Assembly: GCF_009765735.1 (NCBI RefSeq)
Contig: NZ_LMUW01000188.1
Location: forward strand, 27,975-91,974
Origin: Xenophilus sp. L33
GTDB taxonomy: Bacteria > Pseudomonadota > Gammaproteobacteria > Burkholderiales > Burkholderiaceae_C
Direction of reading: 5' to 3'
DNA: 64,000 nucleotides
This document shows positions 17,671 through 26,930 of the stretch, in pieces (position 1 is the stretch's first letter; the number at the start of each line of letters is the position of its first letter). Both the position numbers and the translations under genes were made by a program. The notes under the pieces were generated by a model. The model worked only from the letters and a program-made list of their open reading frames with translations, made no database searches and was not told where the DNA came from.

Positions 17671-20600
17671 ATGACGGAGCCATCGAACAAGCCGCGCTAC
17701 ATCGACGTGAACCGCGACGTCCTGTCGGTGCGGCCGCCCTTCCTGATGACCGGCGTCACGGCCCGCGTGTTCCCGCTCAAGGCCAACATGGCGCGGCTCA
17801 CGCAGTTCTGCGAGCAGTACCTCAACATGGACATCCCGCCGGAGATGGTCCGCTTCCTGCCCGCGGCGCCCTACGTCTACCTGATGATGCTGGACTACGG
17901 CAGCATGTCGCCGGCCTCGGTGCAGGCGCAGAACCTCGGCTGGGTCGCGCAGCACGAGGTGGCGTTCGCGGTGCCGCTGGAGCAGTGGCGCATGGAGGAA
18001 GGCCGCCTGGTGTTCAAGGGCTGGGCCTGCGTCTGCCCGTTCATCTTCGTCGACGACGAGATGTCGCTCACCACCGGCCGCGAGGTCTACGGCTGGCCCA
18101 AGGTGGCCGGCCGGGTCGACACCGAAAGCTCGCTGTGGGGCGCGCATCCGCTGAAGACGACGCGGGTCTTCGGCTTCAGCACCCACCTCTTTCCCAAGGT
18201 CTACGCCGGCGAGCCGGAAACGATGCAGGTGCTGCTGCAGGTCGACAGCGACGCGCCGCCCAGCTACGCGCGCGTGATCCCCGATCCGTCGAACCCGTGG
18301 TATCCGCTGAGCGCCGCGGCCAGCGCGATGCGCACCTCGATGTCGCTGATGGGCAGCGCCGCCGACATGCTGCTCGGCCTGCGCGTGCGCGGCTTCCAGA
18401 CGCATCGCAATGCGGATTCGCTGATGGCGATGGCCGGCAAGGCCGGTGGCTACCTGGCGCAGCTGCTGCCGGGGCTGCTGCGGCCGGGCGCGCACGCCAA
18501 TGGCGATGCGCGCGGCGGCACGCCGGGCCTGTCCTTCGAGAACATCACGCTCAAGCAGTTCCGCGACGCGCAGGAGCCCGATCAGGCCTGCTACAAGGCG
18601 CTGGTCAGCTCGACGATGGGCATCGACCGGCTCAACAACAGCGGCCTGCTCGGCGACCTGAACCTGCTGCGCGGCGACGCCTCCGGCGGCTACACGCTGC
18701 GCATCCACCGCTACGCGTCGCAGCCGATCATCGAGACGCTCGGTCTCGAAGTGGCCGCCACCGAGGGCGATGCGGTGGACGGCTCGGTCGCGTTGCTCAA
18801 GCCGGTGTTCCCGTTCTGGACCGACGTCGACCTCTTCTACGACGCCGGCCGCGTGATCTGTTCGCGCACCCACGGACCGGGCGACGACGACGGCGACCGC
18901 TGGACCGACGAAGGCCGCGGCGAGCAGGCTGCCGCTGTCTCGACGGTCGCGCCCGTCGCACCAGCACCGGCCAGCGGCGAGAGCGCCCACGCCTTCTACA
19001 ACACCGCCCTCGGCGCGGCCACGCAGCCGGTGGCCGGGCCCTTCGAGTTCCCGGACGTCACGCTGCAGGTGTATCCGCTGCTGGCCGACCGAAAGAAGCT
19101 CGACGGCTTCCTCGCGCAGTACCTGAACGAGCCGCTGACCGGCACGGGCCTGCGCTTCGAGCCCTTCGGCGACTACGTCTACCTGCTGGTCAACGTCACC
19201 GGCGACCAGCTCGGCACCATGTGGTCGTCGACCAACGACATCGGCTGGTGGGCCGAGCGCGAGGTCTCGTTCTACGTGCCGGTGAAGTGGTTCCGCGACG
19301 GCGTGCTGGTGAGCACGGCGATGGTCGCGCCCTTCGTCTACGCCAACAACGGCCGCGCGGTCATCACCGACCGCGAGGTGAACGGCCGGCCCTCGGTGGT
19401 CGCGACCATCGAGAGTCCGCGCGACGCCTGGCTCGACAGCTCGGGCCCGGCCCAGGCACGCAAGTACCTGCACCTGGAGACCGAGGCCTTTCCCGCCCTG
19501 CACCTCGGCCAGAAGAGCGAGCGCTGCACCCTGATCGACATCGACGAGCACGACGTGCTGCCCTACAACGACGACGTCGGCTGGCGGGTGATCGCCGAGG
19601 GCTGGGGCGAGACGCTGGTCGACGACCTCAAGCGCAAGACCGCCGAGCATCGCCTCGAGGCCGATGCGGTGCGCGACGGCAAGGCGCTGGCGCTGGAGCT
19701 GCTGGCGCACGGCGCGCCCTTCAACTCGATCCACATCAAGCAATACCGCGACGCGGCCGACACCGACCGGGCCTGCTACCAGGCGGCGATCCACATCGAG
19801 CGCTCGATCACCGGCATCTACGACATCCGCGAGATCGAGAACAAGGTGCACGTGCGCATCCATCGGCTCTCGGGCCATCCGATCGTCGAGACGCTCGGCC
19901 TGAAGGTGAAGAGCGTCGACGCGGGCGGCGGCCGGATCGTCGACAACCTGCAGCCGATCCGGCCGTTCTGGATGCGGGTATCGCTCAGGGAGAAGCTGGG
20001 CTCGGTGCTGGCCTGGCGTTCGATCGACCCGCGATGGCAGGTGGCGCCCGTGGCGGCGGCCGCGACGCCTTTCTTCCAACGCCCGGGTGAGACCCGCGTC
20101 GGCGCCTCGCTGGCGCAGCCCGGCCTGCTCTGGCAGGGACTGCGCGATGCGGCGAACGACTGGCTGCGCGAGGCGCTGGCCGCGCAACTCGGGCGCATCC
20201 GCGTCACGGCGTCGGCGTCCGCGGGCGCGGGTGCGGGCGATGGGGAGATGATCGATCGGCTGCTGTCGATGCCCAGCGTCGATGCCTTCTGCGACTTCGC
20301 CTCGCTCGACCAGCAGATCGCGCTGGTGCAGGCCTGGCATCTCCGCCACCCGGACGAAGCGCCGCTGCCGGAGCACCTGCAGCGCCTCACCCACGCCCGC
20401 GCCGGCGAGGCGGTCGGGGCGCTGGACGACGTGCAGCTCGTGATCGAAAGCATCCTCAGCGACGAATGGGAAAACTGGGGCAACCCGCGCCGCAACCACA
20501 GGCCCCCTGTGCCGCCCAAGCCCGAGCAGTGCGTGCCCTCCAGCTCGATCTACGGCGGCTCCTGGATCCTCAATCGCAACACCGCCGACTTCGTGGCCGA

Positions 20601-20679
20601 GCACGGCCTCGCGATCACGCCCGACGGCGCCAGCTGGTTCGTGGCGGCGCCCGCGCCGCCACCCGCACTTCAGCAATAG
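17671..20679 (+). CDS. Tandem acetoacetate decarboxylase-like protein, 1002 residues
   Basis: ATG 17671 follows AAGGAG. Two ADC-fold repeats are visible. In repeat 1 (about 15-415) the segment GREVYGWPKVAG places a Lys, K144, where ADC has its Schiff-base lysine. In repeat 2 (about 455-775) the equivalent segment DREVNGRPSVVATIES has S575 there, so that half cannot form the Schiff base. Both halves also share FKQFRDA/IKQYRDA-type and IIETLGLEV/IVETLGLKV segments, supporting an internal duplication. The C-terminal 200 residues are helical and end with a Pro-rich segment. Typical ADCs have about 250 residues. Last gene of the FAD/Gly-rich/polyprenyl run. It overlaps the convergent epimerase by 10 bp. 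Decarboxylase, aldolase or cyclase chemistry on a beta-keto polyprenyl compound is possible. Confidence 0.85.
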   Translation: MTEPSNKPRYIDVNRDVLSVRPPFLMTGVTARVFPLKANMARLTQFCEQYLNMDIPPEMVRFLPAAPYVYLMMLDYGSMSPASVQAQNLGWVAQHEVAFAVPLEQWRMEEGRLVFKGWACVCPFIFVDDEMSLTTGREVYGWPKVAGRVDTESSLWGAHPLKTTRVFGFSTHLFPKVYAGEPETMQVLLQVDSDAPPSYARVIPDPSNPWYPLSAAASAMRTSMSLMGSAADMLLGLRVRGFQTHRNADSLMAMAGKAGGYLAQLLPGLLRPGAHANGDARGGTPGLSFENITLKQFRDAQEPDQACYKALVSSTMGIDRLNNSGLLGDLNLLRGDASGGYTLRIHRYASQPIIETLGLEVAATEGDAVDGSVALLKPVFPFWTDVDLFYDAGRVICSRTHGPGDDDGDRWTDEGRGEQAAAVSTVAPVAPAPASGESAHAFYNTALGAATQPVAGPFEFPDVTLQVYPLLADRKKLDGFLAQYLNEPLTGTGLRFEPFGDYVYLLVNVTGDQLGTMWSSTNDIGWWAEREVSFYVPVKWFRDGVLVSTAMVAPFVYANNGRAVITDREVNGRPSVVATIESPRDAWLDSSGPAQARKYLHLETEAFPALHLGQKSERCTLIDIDEHDVLPYNDDVGWRVIAEGWGETLVDDLKRKTAEHRLEADAVRDGKALALELLAHGAPFNSIHIKQYRDAADTDRACYQAAIHIERSITGIYDIREIENKVHVRIHRLSGHPIVETLGLKVKSVDAGGGRIVDNLQPIRPFWMRVSLREKLGSVLAWRSIDPRWQVAPVAAAATPFFQRPGETRVGASLAQPGLLWQGLRDAANDWLREALAAQLGRIRVTASASAGAGAGDGEMIDRLLSMPSVDAFCDFASLDQQIALVQAWHLRHPDEAPLPEHLQRLTHARAGEAVGALDDVQLVIESILSDEWENWGNPRRNHRPPVPPKPEQCVPSSSIYGGSWILNRNTADFVAEHGLAITPDGASWFVAAPAPPPALQQ

Positions 20680-21671
20680 CCCACGCCGCGGTACCAGTCG
20701 ATCGCCGCGCGCAGCGTGGCGTCGAGCGGCCGCGGTTCGACGCCGAGCGCCAGCTGTTCGGCACTGCGGGGCATCGCATGGCCGTCCAGCATCAGCAGCG
20801 GCGCGATCGCCGGCAAGGGCGACGGCCTTCCCAGCAGGGCCCAACCGGCCTCGGCCCAGAGCGCCCCCGCACCGACGAGCCGCGCCGGCACCCGCAGTTG
20901 CGGTGCGGACGCGCCGCCGAGCGCGCAGACCCGGGCGGCCAGCCGATCGGTGCGGCAGTCGTGGCCGGCCAGCGGAATCGGCCGGCGGAAGCGCTGCTGC
21001 GCCATGGCGGCGGCGAGGCTGGCGGCCACGTCGCGCACGTCGATCACGTTGGCCATGCGGGCCGTCATCACCGGGAGCTGCCCGGTCAGCAGCAGCGGGA
21101 TGCCGCACTGCGCCACGGGCCGGCGGTCCCACGGTCCGAGGCAGGCGGCGGGATTCACGACCACCGCGCGCAGGCCGCTGCGGGCCGCGTCCAGCACCAT
21201 CGACTCCAGTCCCGACTTGAGCGCGAAGTAGGGATGCAGGCGGCGTCGCCACTGTGCCTCGATCCCGGCGAGGACGCCCTCGCCGACCGGCCGCCGCAGC
21301 GTCGTGAAGCTGGACACATGGCCGAGCGTCGCTCCCTCGCGCGCGACGCTCCCGAGCAGCCGCGCCATGCGGCGCCTCGCCTCGTCGAGCCTCGCGGACG
21401 CACTGCCCGCGCCGATGCCGAACAGGTTCAGCGGATACGGCGAGGCGGCGTCGATCACCCATTCGTGGCCCGGCACCCAGGCTTCGATCAGGCCGGGCCG
21501 GTCGAGGTCGCCGTGCAGGACTTCGACACCGAGCGCATCGAGCGCCGCGGGGCGCGCCTGGCGCGTGGCAGCGCTCACCCGCCAGCCTTGCGCCAGCAGT
21601 TCGCGCACGACCGCGTTGCCGAGGTGGCCGGTCGCGCCGAGCACCAGTGCGCGGCGGCCGGTGGCGGTCAA
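20670..21671 (-). CDS. NAD-dependent epimerase/dehydratase family protein
   Basis: 333 residues, extended SDR. The Rossmann motif LVLGATGHLGNAVV is at about 8-21, and the active-site Tyr-Lys is in HPYFALKSGLE, with Ser in GHVSSFTTL. Similar in plan to dihydroflavonol-reductase-like and hopanoid-associated epimerases; it acts on a carbonyl of an unknown substrate. The ATG at 21671 overlaps the stop codon of the cyclase gene (21668-21671), so the two are translationally coupled. The 3' end overlaps the ADC-like gene by 10 bp on the opposite strand. It could be a tailoring enzyme for the neighbouring isoprenoid cluster despite opposite orientation. Confidence 0.88.
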   Translation of the reverse strand: MTATGRRALVLGATGHLGNAVVRELLAQGWRVSAATRQARPAALDALGVEVLHGDLDRPGLIEAWVPGHEWVIDAASPYPLNLFGIGAGSASARLDEARRRMARLLGSVAREGATLGHVSSFTTLRRPVGEGVLAGIEAQWRRRLHPYFALKSGLESMVLDAARSGLRAVVVNPAACLGPWDRRPVAQCGIPLLLTGQLPVMTARMANVIDVRDVAASLAAAMAQQRFRRPIPLAGHDCRTDRLAARVCALGGASAPQLRVPARLVGAGALWAEAGWALLGRPSPLPAIAPLLMLDGHAMPRSAEQLALGVEPRPLDATLRAAIDWYRGVGYC

Positions 21672-24600
21672 GCGCGCAGCTCTTGAAGCAGGACGGCGGC
21701 CTCGATGACTTCGGCGCTCGCGCCCGCGCCGGTCACCTTCACCAGCGTCGAGGCCAGCAGGTCACGAGCGCCGGTGCGATCGCCGGCGGCCGCCATCCTC
21801 TTGACCAGGCCGAGCGCGGCGCGCAGTTCGAGCAGCACGGTGCCCTGGCGTTGCGCGGTCTCGATCGCGCGCCCGAAATCGGCGCGGACCGCCGCGTCGG
21901 CCGATGCACCGCCTTCGGCCAGGATCTCGGCCCTCAAGCGGAACAGTTCGGCGTCGTAGTAGTGCTCGTGATGGCGCTCGGCATGGGCGATCGCCTCGCT
22001 GACCGTCGCCAGCGCCTGGTCGCGGTCGCCGACGGCGACGTGGCCCGCGGCAAGTCCGGCCATGAAGAAGCCGCTGTTGAGTTCGGCCCCGGACGCGCGC
22101 CAGGCCGGCAAGGTCGCCCCGAGGATGCCGACCGCTTCCGGCGCCGCGCCGAGTGCCGCCTTGGCCACGCCCAGGTGCATCGCGCCGGCCGCCTGCCAGA
22201 CGCCGAAGCCGTGCCGCGTGGCGATCTCGATCACCAGGCCCGCATGGTGCGCGGCCCGCTCCGACTGCCGGCGCAGGTTCTCGAACATGGCGACGAAGCA
22301 GTGCGCATAGGCGACGTCGAAGGGCCGGCCCGAGGCCTCGGCCTGGGCCACAGCGCCCTGCGCGTGCGCGTCGGCCGGCGAGGCCTCGCCCAGCATCCAG
22401 CAGACGATCGCCAGCAGGGACATGGCGGCGACCGCCGGATCCTGCGGGGTCGGGAACACCTTGCGCGCGCCGTCGGCCGTGCGGTAGATGTCGAGTGCCT
22501 TCAAGAGCGCCATCCGGCCGGCCTGCGCCTCGCCGCTGTAGACCAGCGTGTAGCCCTGCATGAGGTAGCCCTCGATCAGGAACTCGGCGCGCTGCGTCTG
22601 TTCGCCCAGGCGCACCAGGTGCTCCGACAGCTCGCGCGAGGTCGCGGCGTCGGAGCGCACGATGTACAGCGCGCAAAGGCCTCGCAGCACCCAGAAGAGG
22701 TCGTCGGTCTCGCCGATCAGCCGGCACAGCTCGCGGGCGCGCTGGTTGGTGGCCTCGACCTCGGGCGCCGCGAAGCCGCGGGTCGCCGCCAGGCTCATGC
22801 CCAGGTGCACCCGCAGGCCCAGCTCCAGGCGATGGCGCGACGCCTCGTCGGGCACCCGCGGCAGCAGCGCCAGCCCTTGCTCGAAATACTTGCAGGCCTC
22901 GGTGTGCGCCGCCGCCGCGCTCGCGAGCAGGCCCGCCTGCTGCAGGAAGGGCACCGCCCGGGCTTCGAGCCCGGCCTCGATCAGATGCTGGGCCAGCACC
23001 TCGGGCTCGCGGGCGGCGGCGCCCGCATCGGCCTCGAGGATCTGCGCGATGCGCGCATGCAGCGCCTGCCGCTTGGGCCGGAGCATGGTGGCGTAGGCCG
23101 CGTCCTGGATCAGCGCGTGCTTGAAGACGTAGCTCGCGTCCGGCGCGATGCCGCGGCAGTGGATCAGCCCGGCCTCGCTCAGCCGGTCGAGCGTTTCCTG
23201 CAGTTCGGCGGCCGGCAGCCGCACCAGCGCGGCCAGCATCGCGTGCGGGAACTCCCGCCCGATCGCGGCGCCCACCTGCACCACTTCCTTCACCACGGCC
23301 AGGCGGTCGAGTCGCGCCAGCAATGAATCGTGCAGGGTGCTCGGCACCGCCAGCGTGCGCATCGGGCCGGTGAGCACGAAGCGGTCGGCTTCTTCCAGCA
23401 GCAGGCCGGACTCCATGGTTGCCTTGGTGAGCTCCTCGACGTAGAGCGGGATGCCGTCGCTCTTCTGGAGGATGTGTTCGAGGATCTCGTCAGGGATCGG
23501 CTTGCCGCCGGCGTGGTGACGCACCATCGCCGAGCGATCGTCCGCCGCCAGCGGCGACAGTTCGAGCAGCTGCGCCTGCGGCAGGTCGGCCCAGGGCGGC
23601 TCGAAGTCCGGCCGGCCGGTGGCCAGCACCATCACCGGGAGATGGTCGATCTTGCGGGCGATCTGCTCCAGCAGGCCGAGGGTCGACGGATCGACCCAGT
23701 GCAGGTCCTCGACGATCACCAGCACCGGCTGCTGCTGCGCGAGTCGCAGCACCTGGGCCTCGAGCACCCGCAGGGTCTGCTCGCGCTGGCGCTCCGGGCT
23801 GTCGGCGACCGGTGCGTGGCCTTCGGCGCTCGGAATGGCGAGCAGCGCCGCCAGGTAGGGCAACGCGATCGCCAGTTCGTCCTGCGCGGAGTCGTCGTGC
23901 AGCAGCGCCTGCAGCTTGGCCAGCTTGGTGTCGTCGGAGTCGTCGTCCAGCAGCTTCGCGGCGTGGTGCAGCTGCCGCATCACCGGGTAGAACGCGGTGT
24001 TCTGGAACCGGGTCGAGCAGTAGTAGCGCAGCACCGTGTGCGGCTGGTCGGCGGCCGCTTCGCGCAGCGCCTCGCTCAGGCGCGACTTGCCCAGGCCGGG
24101 ATCGCCCCGGAGCGTGATGATCGATCCGGCGCCATCGCGCGCCCGGCGCCAGCGCTCCTTCAGCACCGGCAATTCGACCACCCGGTCTACCAGCGGCCCG
24201 AGTTCGATGCCCGAGGGGCCGGCGTCCGAGACCTCGTCGAGCTGCCGCTCGGCCAGCACCCGCCACACGGGCACCGGCTCGTCGAAGCCCTTCATCGCGT
24301 GGCGGCCCTGGTCGGTGCACGAGAAGCGGTGGCCGATGAGGCGCCGAGTCACGCTGCCGATGAGGATCTCGCCCGGCTCGGCCATCGACTGCAGGCGGGC
24401 GGCCAGGTTGGGCGTGCTGCCGACCACCGCCTCCTCGCGCGATCGGCCTTCGCCGAGAACGTCGCCGACGACCACGATGCCGGTGGCGATGCCGATGCGC
24501 AATTGCAGCCGGATGTCGGCCAGCGGCCGCAGCGCCTCGATCGCGGAATTCAGTTCCAGCGCGGCGCGCACCGCCCGCGCGGAGTCGTCCTCGTGGGCCT

Positions 24601-25015
24601 TCGGATAGCCGAAGAAGACCAGGATGCCGTCGCCCATGTATCGGTTGATGAAGCCGCCGTGACTCGCAATGACGTCGGTCGCCGCGGTCTGGAAGGCGCG
24701 CAACACGATGCGCAACTCTTCCGGGTCCAGCGCATTGGCCATTGCGGTGGAGCCGACCAGGTCGCAGAAGAGCACCGTGATCTGGCGCCGTTCCGGCTCG
24801 TTGCGCAATTCGCTGGCCGGTGGCTGCGCCTCGATCCAGACGATCACATCGCCGTCCTCGTCGCGTGCCACCTGTCGGCCGAGAATCAATTCCTGCACCA
24901 GGTCGGCGACCGCGCCCTCGTCCAATTCGAATTGGCGCCGAAGCGCAACGCGGGTGAGTCGTCTCCGGCGTCGCAACAACGCCACCGCCTCGTCCACTAC
25001 CAGTTCGAAATTCAT
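21668..25015 (-). CDS. Adenylate/guanylate cyclase domain - AAA ATPase - TPR regulatory protein
   Basis: 1115 residues. Domains in order: a small N-terminal winged-helix-like segment (about 1-60); a class III cyclase domain (about 75-255) with metal aspartates D85 (FCDLVGST) and D129 (RYMGDG); an AAA/STAND-type ATPase (about 275-560) with Walker A GDPGLGKS at 304-311 and a Walker B-like VLVIVEDLHWVD; and a long TPR-like helical tail to the C-terminus. The combination is a known sensory architecture in proteobacteria and actinobacteria; the ligand is unknown. It probably makes cAMP (or cGMP) under control of the ATPase/TPR sensor. It is coupled by a 4-bp overlap to the downstream epimerase gene and may control the adjoining biosynthetic and peroxidase genes. 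Confidence 0.9.
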   Translation of the reverse strand: MNFELVVDEAVALLRRRRRLTRVALRRQFELDEGAVADLVQELILGRQVARDEDGDVIVWIEAQPPASELRNEPERRQITVLFCDLVGSTAMANALDPEELRIVLRAFQTAATDVIASHGGFINRYMGDGILVFFGYPKAHEDDSARAVRAALELNSAIEALRPLADIRLQLRIGIATGIVVVGDVLGEGRSREEAVVGSTPNLAARLQSMAEPGEILIGSVTRRLIGHRFSCTDQGRHAMKGFDEPVPVWRVLAERQLDEVSDAGPSGIELGPLVDRVVELPVLKERWRRARDGAGSIITLRGDPGLGKSRLSEALREAAADQPHTVLRYYCSTRFQNTAFYPVMRQLHHAAKLLDDDSDDTKLAKLQALLHDDSAQDELAIALPYLAALLAIPSAEGHAPVADSPERQREQTLRVLEAQVLRLAQQQPVLVIVEDLHWVDPSTLGLLEQIARKIDHLPVMVLATGRPDFEPPWADLPQAQLLELSPLAADDRSAMVRHHAGGKPIPDEILEHILQKSDGIPLYVEELTKATMESGLLLEEADRFVLTGPMRTLAVPSTLHDSLLARLDRLAVVKEVVQVGAAIGREFPHAMLAALVRLPAAELQETLDRLSEAGLIHCRGIAPDASYVFKHALIQDAAYATMLRPKRQALHARIAQILEADAGAAAREPEVLAQHLIEAGLEARAVPFLQQAGLLASAAAAHTEACKYFEQGLALLPRVPDEASRHRLELGLRVHLGMSLAATRGFAAPEVEATNQRARELCRLIGETDDLFWVLRGLCALYIVRSDAATSRELSEHLVRLGEQTQRAEFLIEGYLMQGYTLVYSGEAQAGRMALLKALDIYRTADGARKVFPTPQDPAVAAMSLLAIVCWMLGEASPADAHAQGAVAQAEASGRPFDVAYAHCFVAMFENLRRQSERAAHHAGLVIEIATRHGFGVWQAAGAMHLGVAKAALGAAPEAVGILGATLPAWRASGAELNSGFFMAGLAAGHVAVGDRDQALATVSEAIAHAERHHEHYYDAELFRLRAEILAEGGASADAAVRADFGRAIETAQRQGTVLLELRAALGLVKRMAAAGDRTGARDLLASTLVKVTGAGASAEVIEAAVLLQELRA

Positions 25016-25232
25016 GGGTTGCTCTTGATTGCGCGGGAGGCTAACACGCTTCACCGCCGGCCCCGCTGCTGCCGCGAAGCGCACGCAGGAGCGGGTCATG
25101 TTCTTTTATCGATACAAGACGTCCATCCCGATGGCTACCACCGACAGCCTAGCCTGCACAGTGGATGCATCGATGATGAGTGACAACTAACATGACTCGC
25201 TCCTGACCAGATCGAACAACACTGGAGAAGTC

Positions 25233-26930
25233 ATGAGCGATTCCGGACACGGCTTTGTAGGCACCCGCGAGCAATCCTTCACCTCACTCATCGCGGAGAA
25301 GCATCCGCTCTTCGACATGCAGAAGCTGGCCGCGCTGGCCGCTTCCATGAAGGGCGACGTGGACACGGTCAAGGACGGTCCGGACCCGGAAGAGAATCTC
25401 TGGGTGCCGGCGGGCTATACCTATTTCGGGCAATTGGTCGACCACGATCTGACTTTCGACAGCACGTCTTCGTTGAATCCGGCGGACATCAATTCCGGCT
25501 CGACCAGCCGCGCTCCCAGCAACCTGCGCAGTCCCCGCTTCGACCTCGATTGCCTCTACGGCGACGGCCCGGCGGCCCAGCCCTTCATGTATGCCAACGA
25601 CGGCGCGACGCTGATGTACGGCGGCAATGGCGGCGCCCCGGTGCAGCGGGTGTCGGCCAGCGGGGAAGTGGTGGAAGAGACCGCTTCGTGGGACCTGCTG
25701 CGCGCGCCGAACGGCCGGGCCATCATCGGCGACAAGCGCAATGACGAGAACTCGATCATCTGCCAATTGCAATTGGGCTTCATCAAGTACCACAACGCGG
25801 TGGTCGGCGCGCTCAAGAACAAGGACCCGGCCGGCTGGAACGTGCCGAACGACCTCTTCCTGTCGGCGCGCAACGAGGTCCGCTGGACCTACCAGACCCT
25901 GATCCTGGAAGACTTCCTGCCGCGCATCGTCGACCATGCGGTCTTTGCCGACCTGCGCGGCAAGTCGCCGGCGGCGCGCAACAACGACTACCTGCTCTAC
26001 ACACCGGACCTGCGCAGCAACCTGCCGCGCGAATTCGTCGCCGCCGCCTATCGCTTCGGGCATTCGGGCGTGCGCACCGGCTACCGGCTGAACGGGCGGC
26101 ACGGCGAGGCCGGAGGGACGAAGCTGAGCATCTTCCCGGCGAGCAACCAGACGACGGTCGACACCGACAGCATGCTCGGCTTCGATCCGCTGCCCAAGCA
26201 CCACGTGATCGACACCTGGGACCGCTTCTTCCCGAACACGGCCGCCGGCGTCTTCACCCACGAAGACCGGAGCCAGGCGGCGGGCGACACCGCCGATGGC
26301 CGGGTGCGGCTGCAATTCGCCTACAAGCTCGATCCGACGATCGTCGACCCGCTCGGCGTGTTGCCGCTCAGTGTGGCCGGCGGCGGCGCCGCGTCGGAAG
26401 CGGCCAACGACATCGCACCCGCGAAGATGCCCGACCCGCAGCGCCCATCGCTGGCCCTGCTCAACCTGCTGCGCGGCAACATCTACCAGATCCAGAGCGG
26501 TCAGGCCTTCGCCGCACGGCTGCAGACGAAGTTCCCGGCCGCGCAGCCGCTGGCCGCGAAGTACCTTTGCACCCGGCAATCGACCGGCGTCGACGGCCAG
26601 TTCAAGTTCGTGCCGATCGACACAAGCCTGCAATCCGACACGCCGCTCTGGTTCTATGTGCTGGCCGAGGCGCAGAAGCCGATGGTGGACGCCATCCAGT
26701 TGGCGAGCGACGGCAGCTTCGACGAGAAGCAGATGCTGACCGGTCCCGGCGCGAAGACGCAGCTCGGCTGGGTCGGCGGACGCATCGTGGCCGAAGTCTT
26801 CTTCGGACTCATCGATGCGGATCCGGAGTCGGTCGCCAACATGGCGCCGGCCGGCTGGAAGCCGACGCTGGGCGGCGACCAGAGCCTCCTCGTGGCCAAC
26901 CTCCTGCGATTCGCGCACAGACCCGCATGA
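25233..26930 (+). CDS. Animal-type heme peroxidase family protein
   Basis: 565 residues. The distal-His/Ca segment YFGQLVDHDLTFD (H71) and the proximal-His segment AAYRFGHSGVR (H277) match the peroxidase-cyclooxygenase superfamily. RWTYQTLILEDFLPRI carries the conserved catalytic-site arginine/glutamate region. There is no YxWH dioxygenase motif after the proximal His, so I favour a peroxidase over a fatty-acid dioxygenase. There is no signal peptide, so cytoplasmic or exported by an unrecognised route. GGAGAAG precedes the ATG. Its stop codon overlaps the start of the following lipoprotein hydrolase gene, so the two act together. Likely oxidises a lipid, phenol or halide; the substrate is unknown. 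Confidence 0.88.
   Translation: MSDSGHGFVGTREQSFTSLIAEKHPLFDMQKLAALAASMKGDVDTVKDGPDPEENLWVPAGYTYFGQLVDHDLTFDSTSSLNPADINSGSTSRAPSNLRSPRFDLDCLYGDGPAAQPFMYANDGATLMYGGNGGAPVQRVSASGEVVEETASWDLLRAPNGRAIIGDKRNDENSIICQLQLGFIKYHNAVVGALKNKDPAGWNVPNDLFLSARNEVRWTYQTLILEDFLPRIVDHAVFADLRGKSPAARNNDYLLYTPDLRSNLPREFVAAAYRFGHSGVRTGYRLNGRHGEAGGTKLSIFPASNQTTVDTDSMLGFDPLPKHHVIDTWDRFFPNTAAGVFTHEDRSQAAGDTADGRVRLQFAYKLDPTIVDPLGVLPLSVAGGGAASEAANDIAPAKMPDPQRPSLALLNLLRGNIYQIQSGQAFAARLQTKFPAAQPLAAKYLCTRQSTGVDGQFKFVPIDTSLQSDTPLWFYVLAEAQKPMVDAIQLASDGSFDEKQMLTGPGAKTQLGWVGGRIVAEVFFGLIDADPESVANMAPAGWKPTLGGDQSLLVANLLRFAHRPA

Noticed and set aside
17518..21462. A 1314-codon open frame on the minus strand opposite the ADC-like gene
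   Set aside because: It has no recognisable domain, is dominated by Arg/Gly/Ala/Asp/His patterns of antisense high-GC frames, and overlaps two well-supported plus-strand genes.
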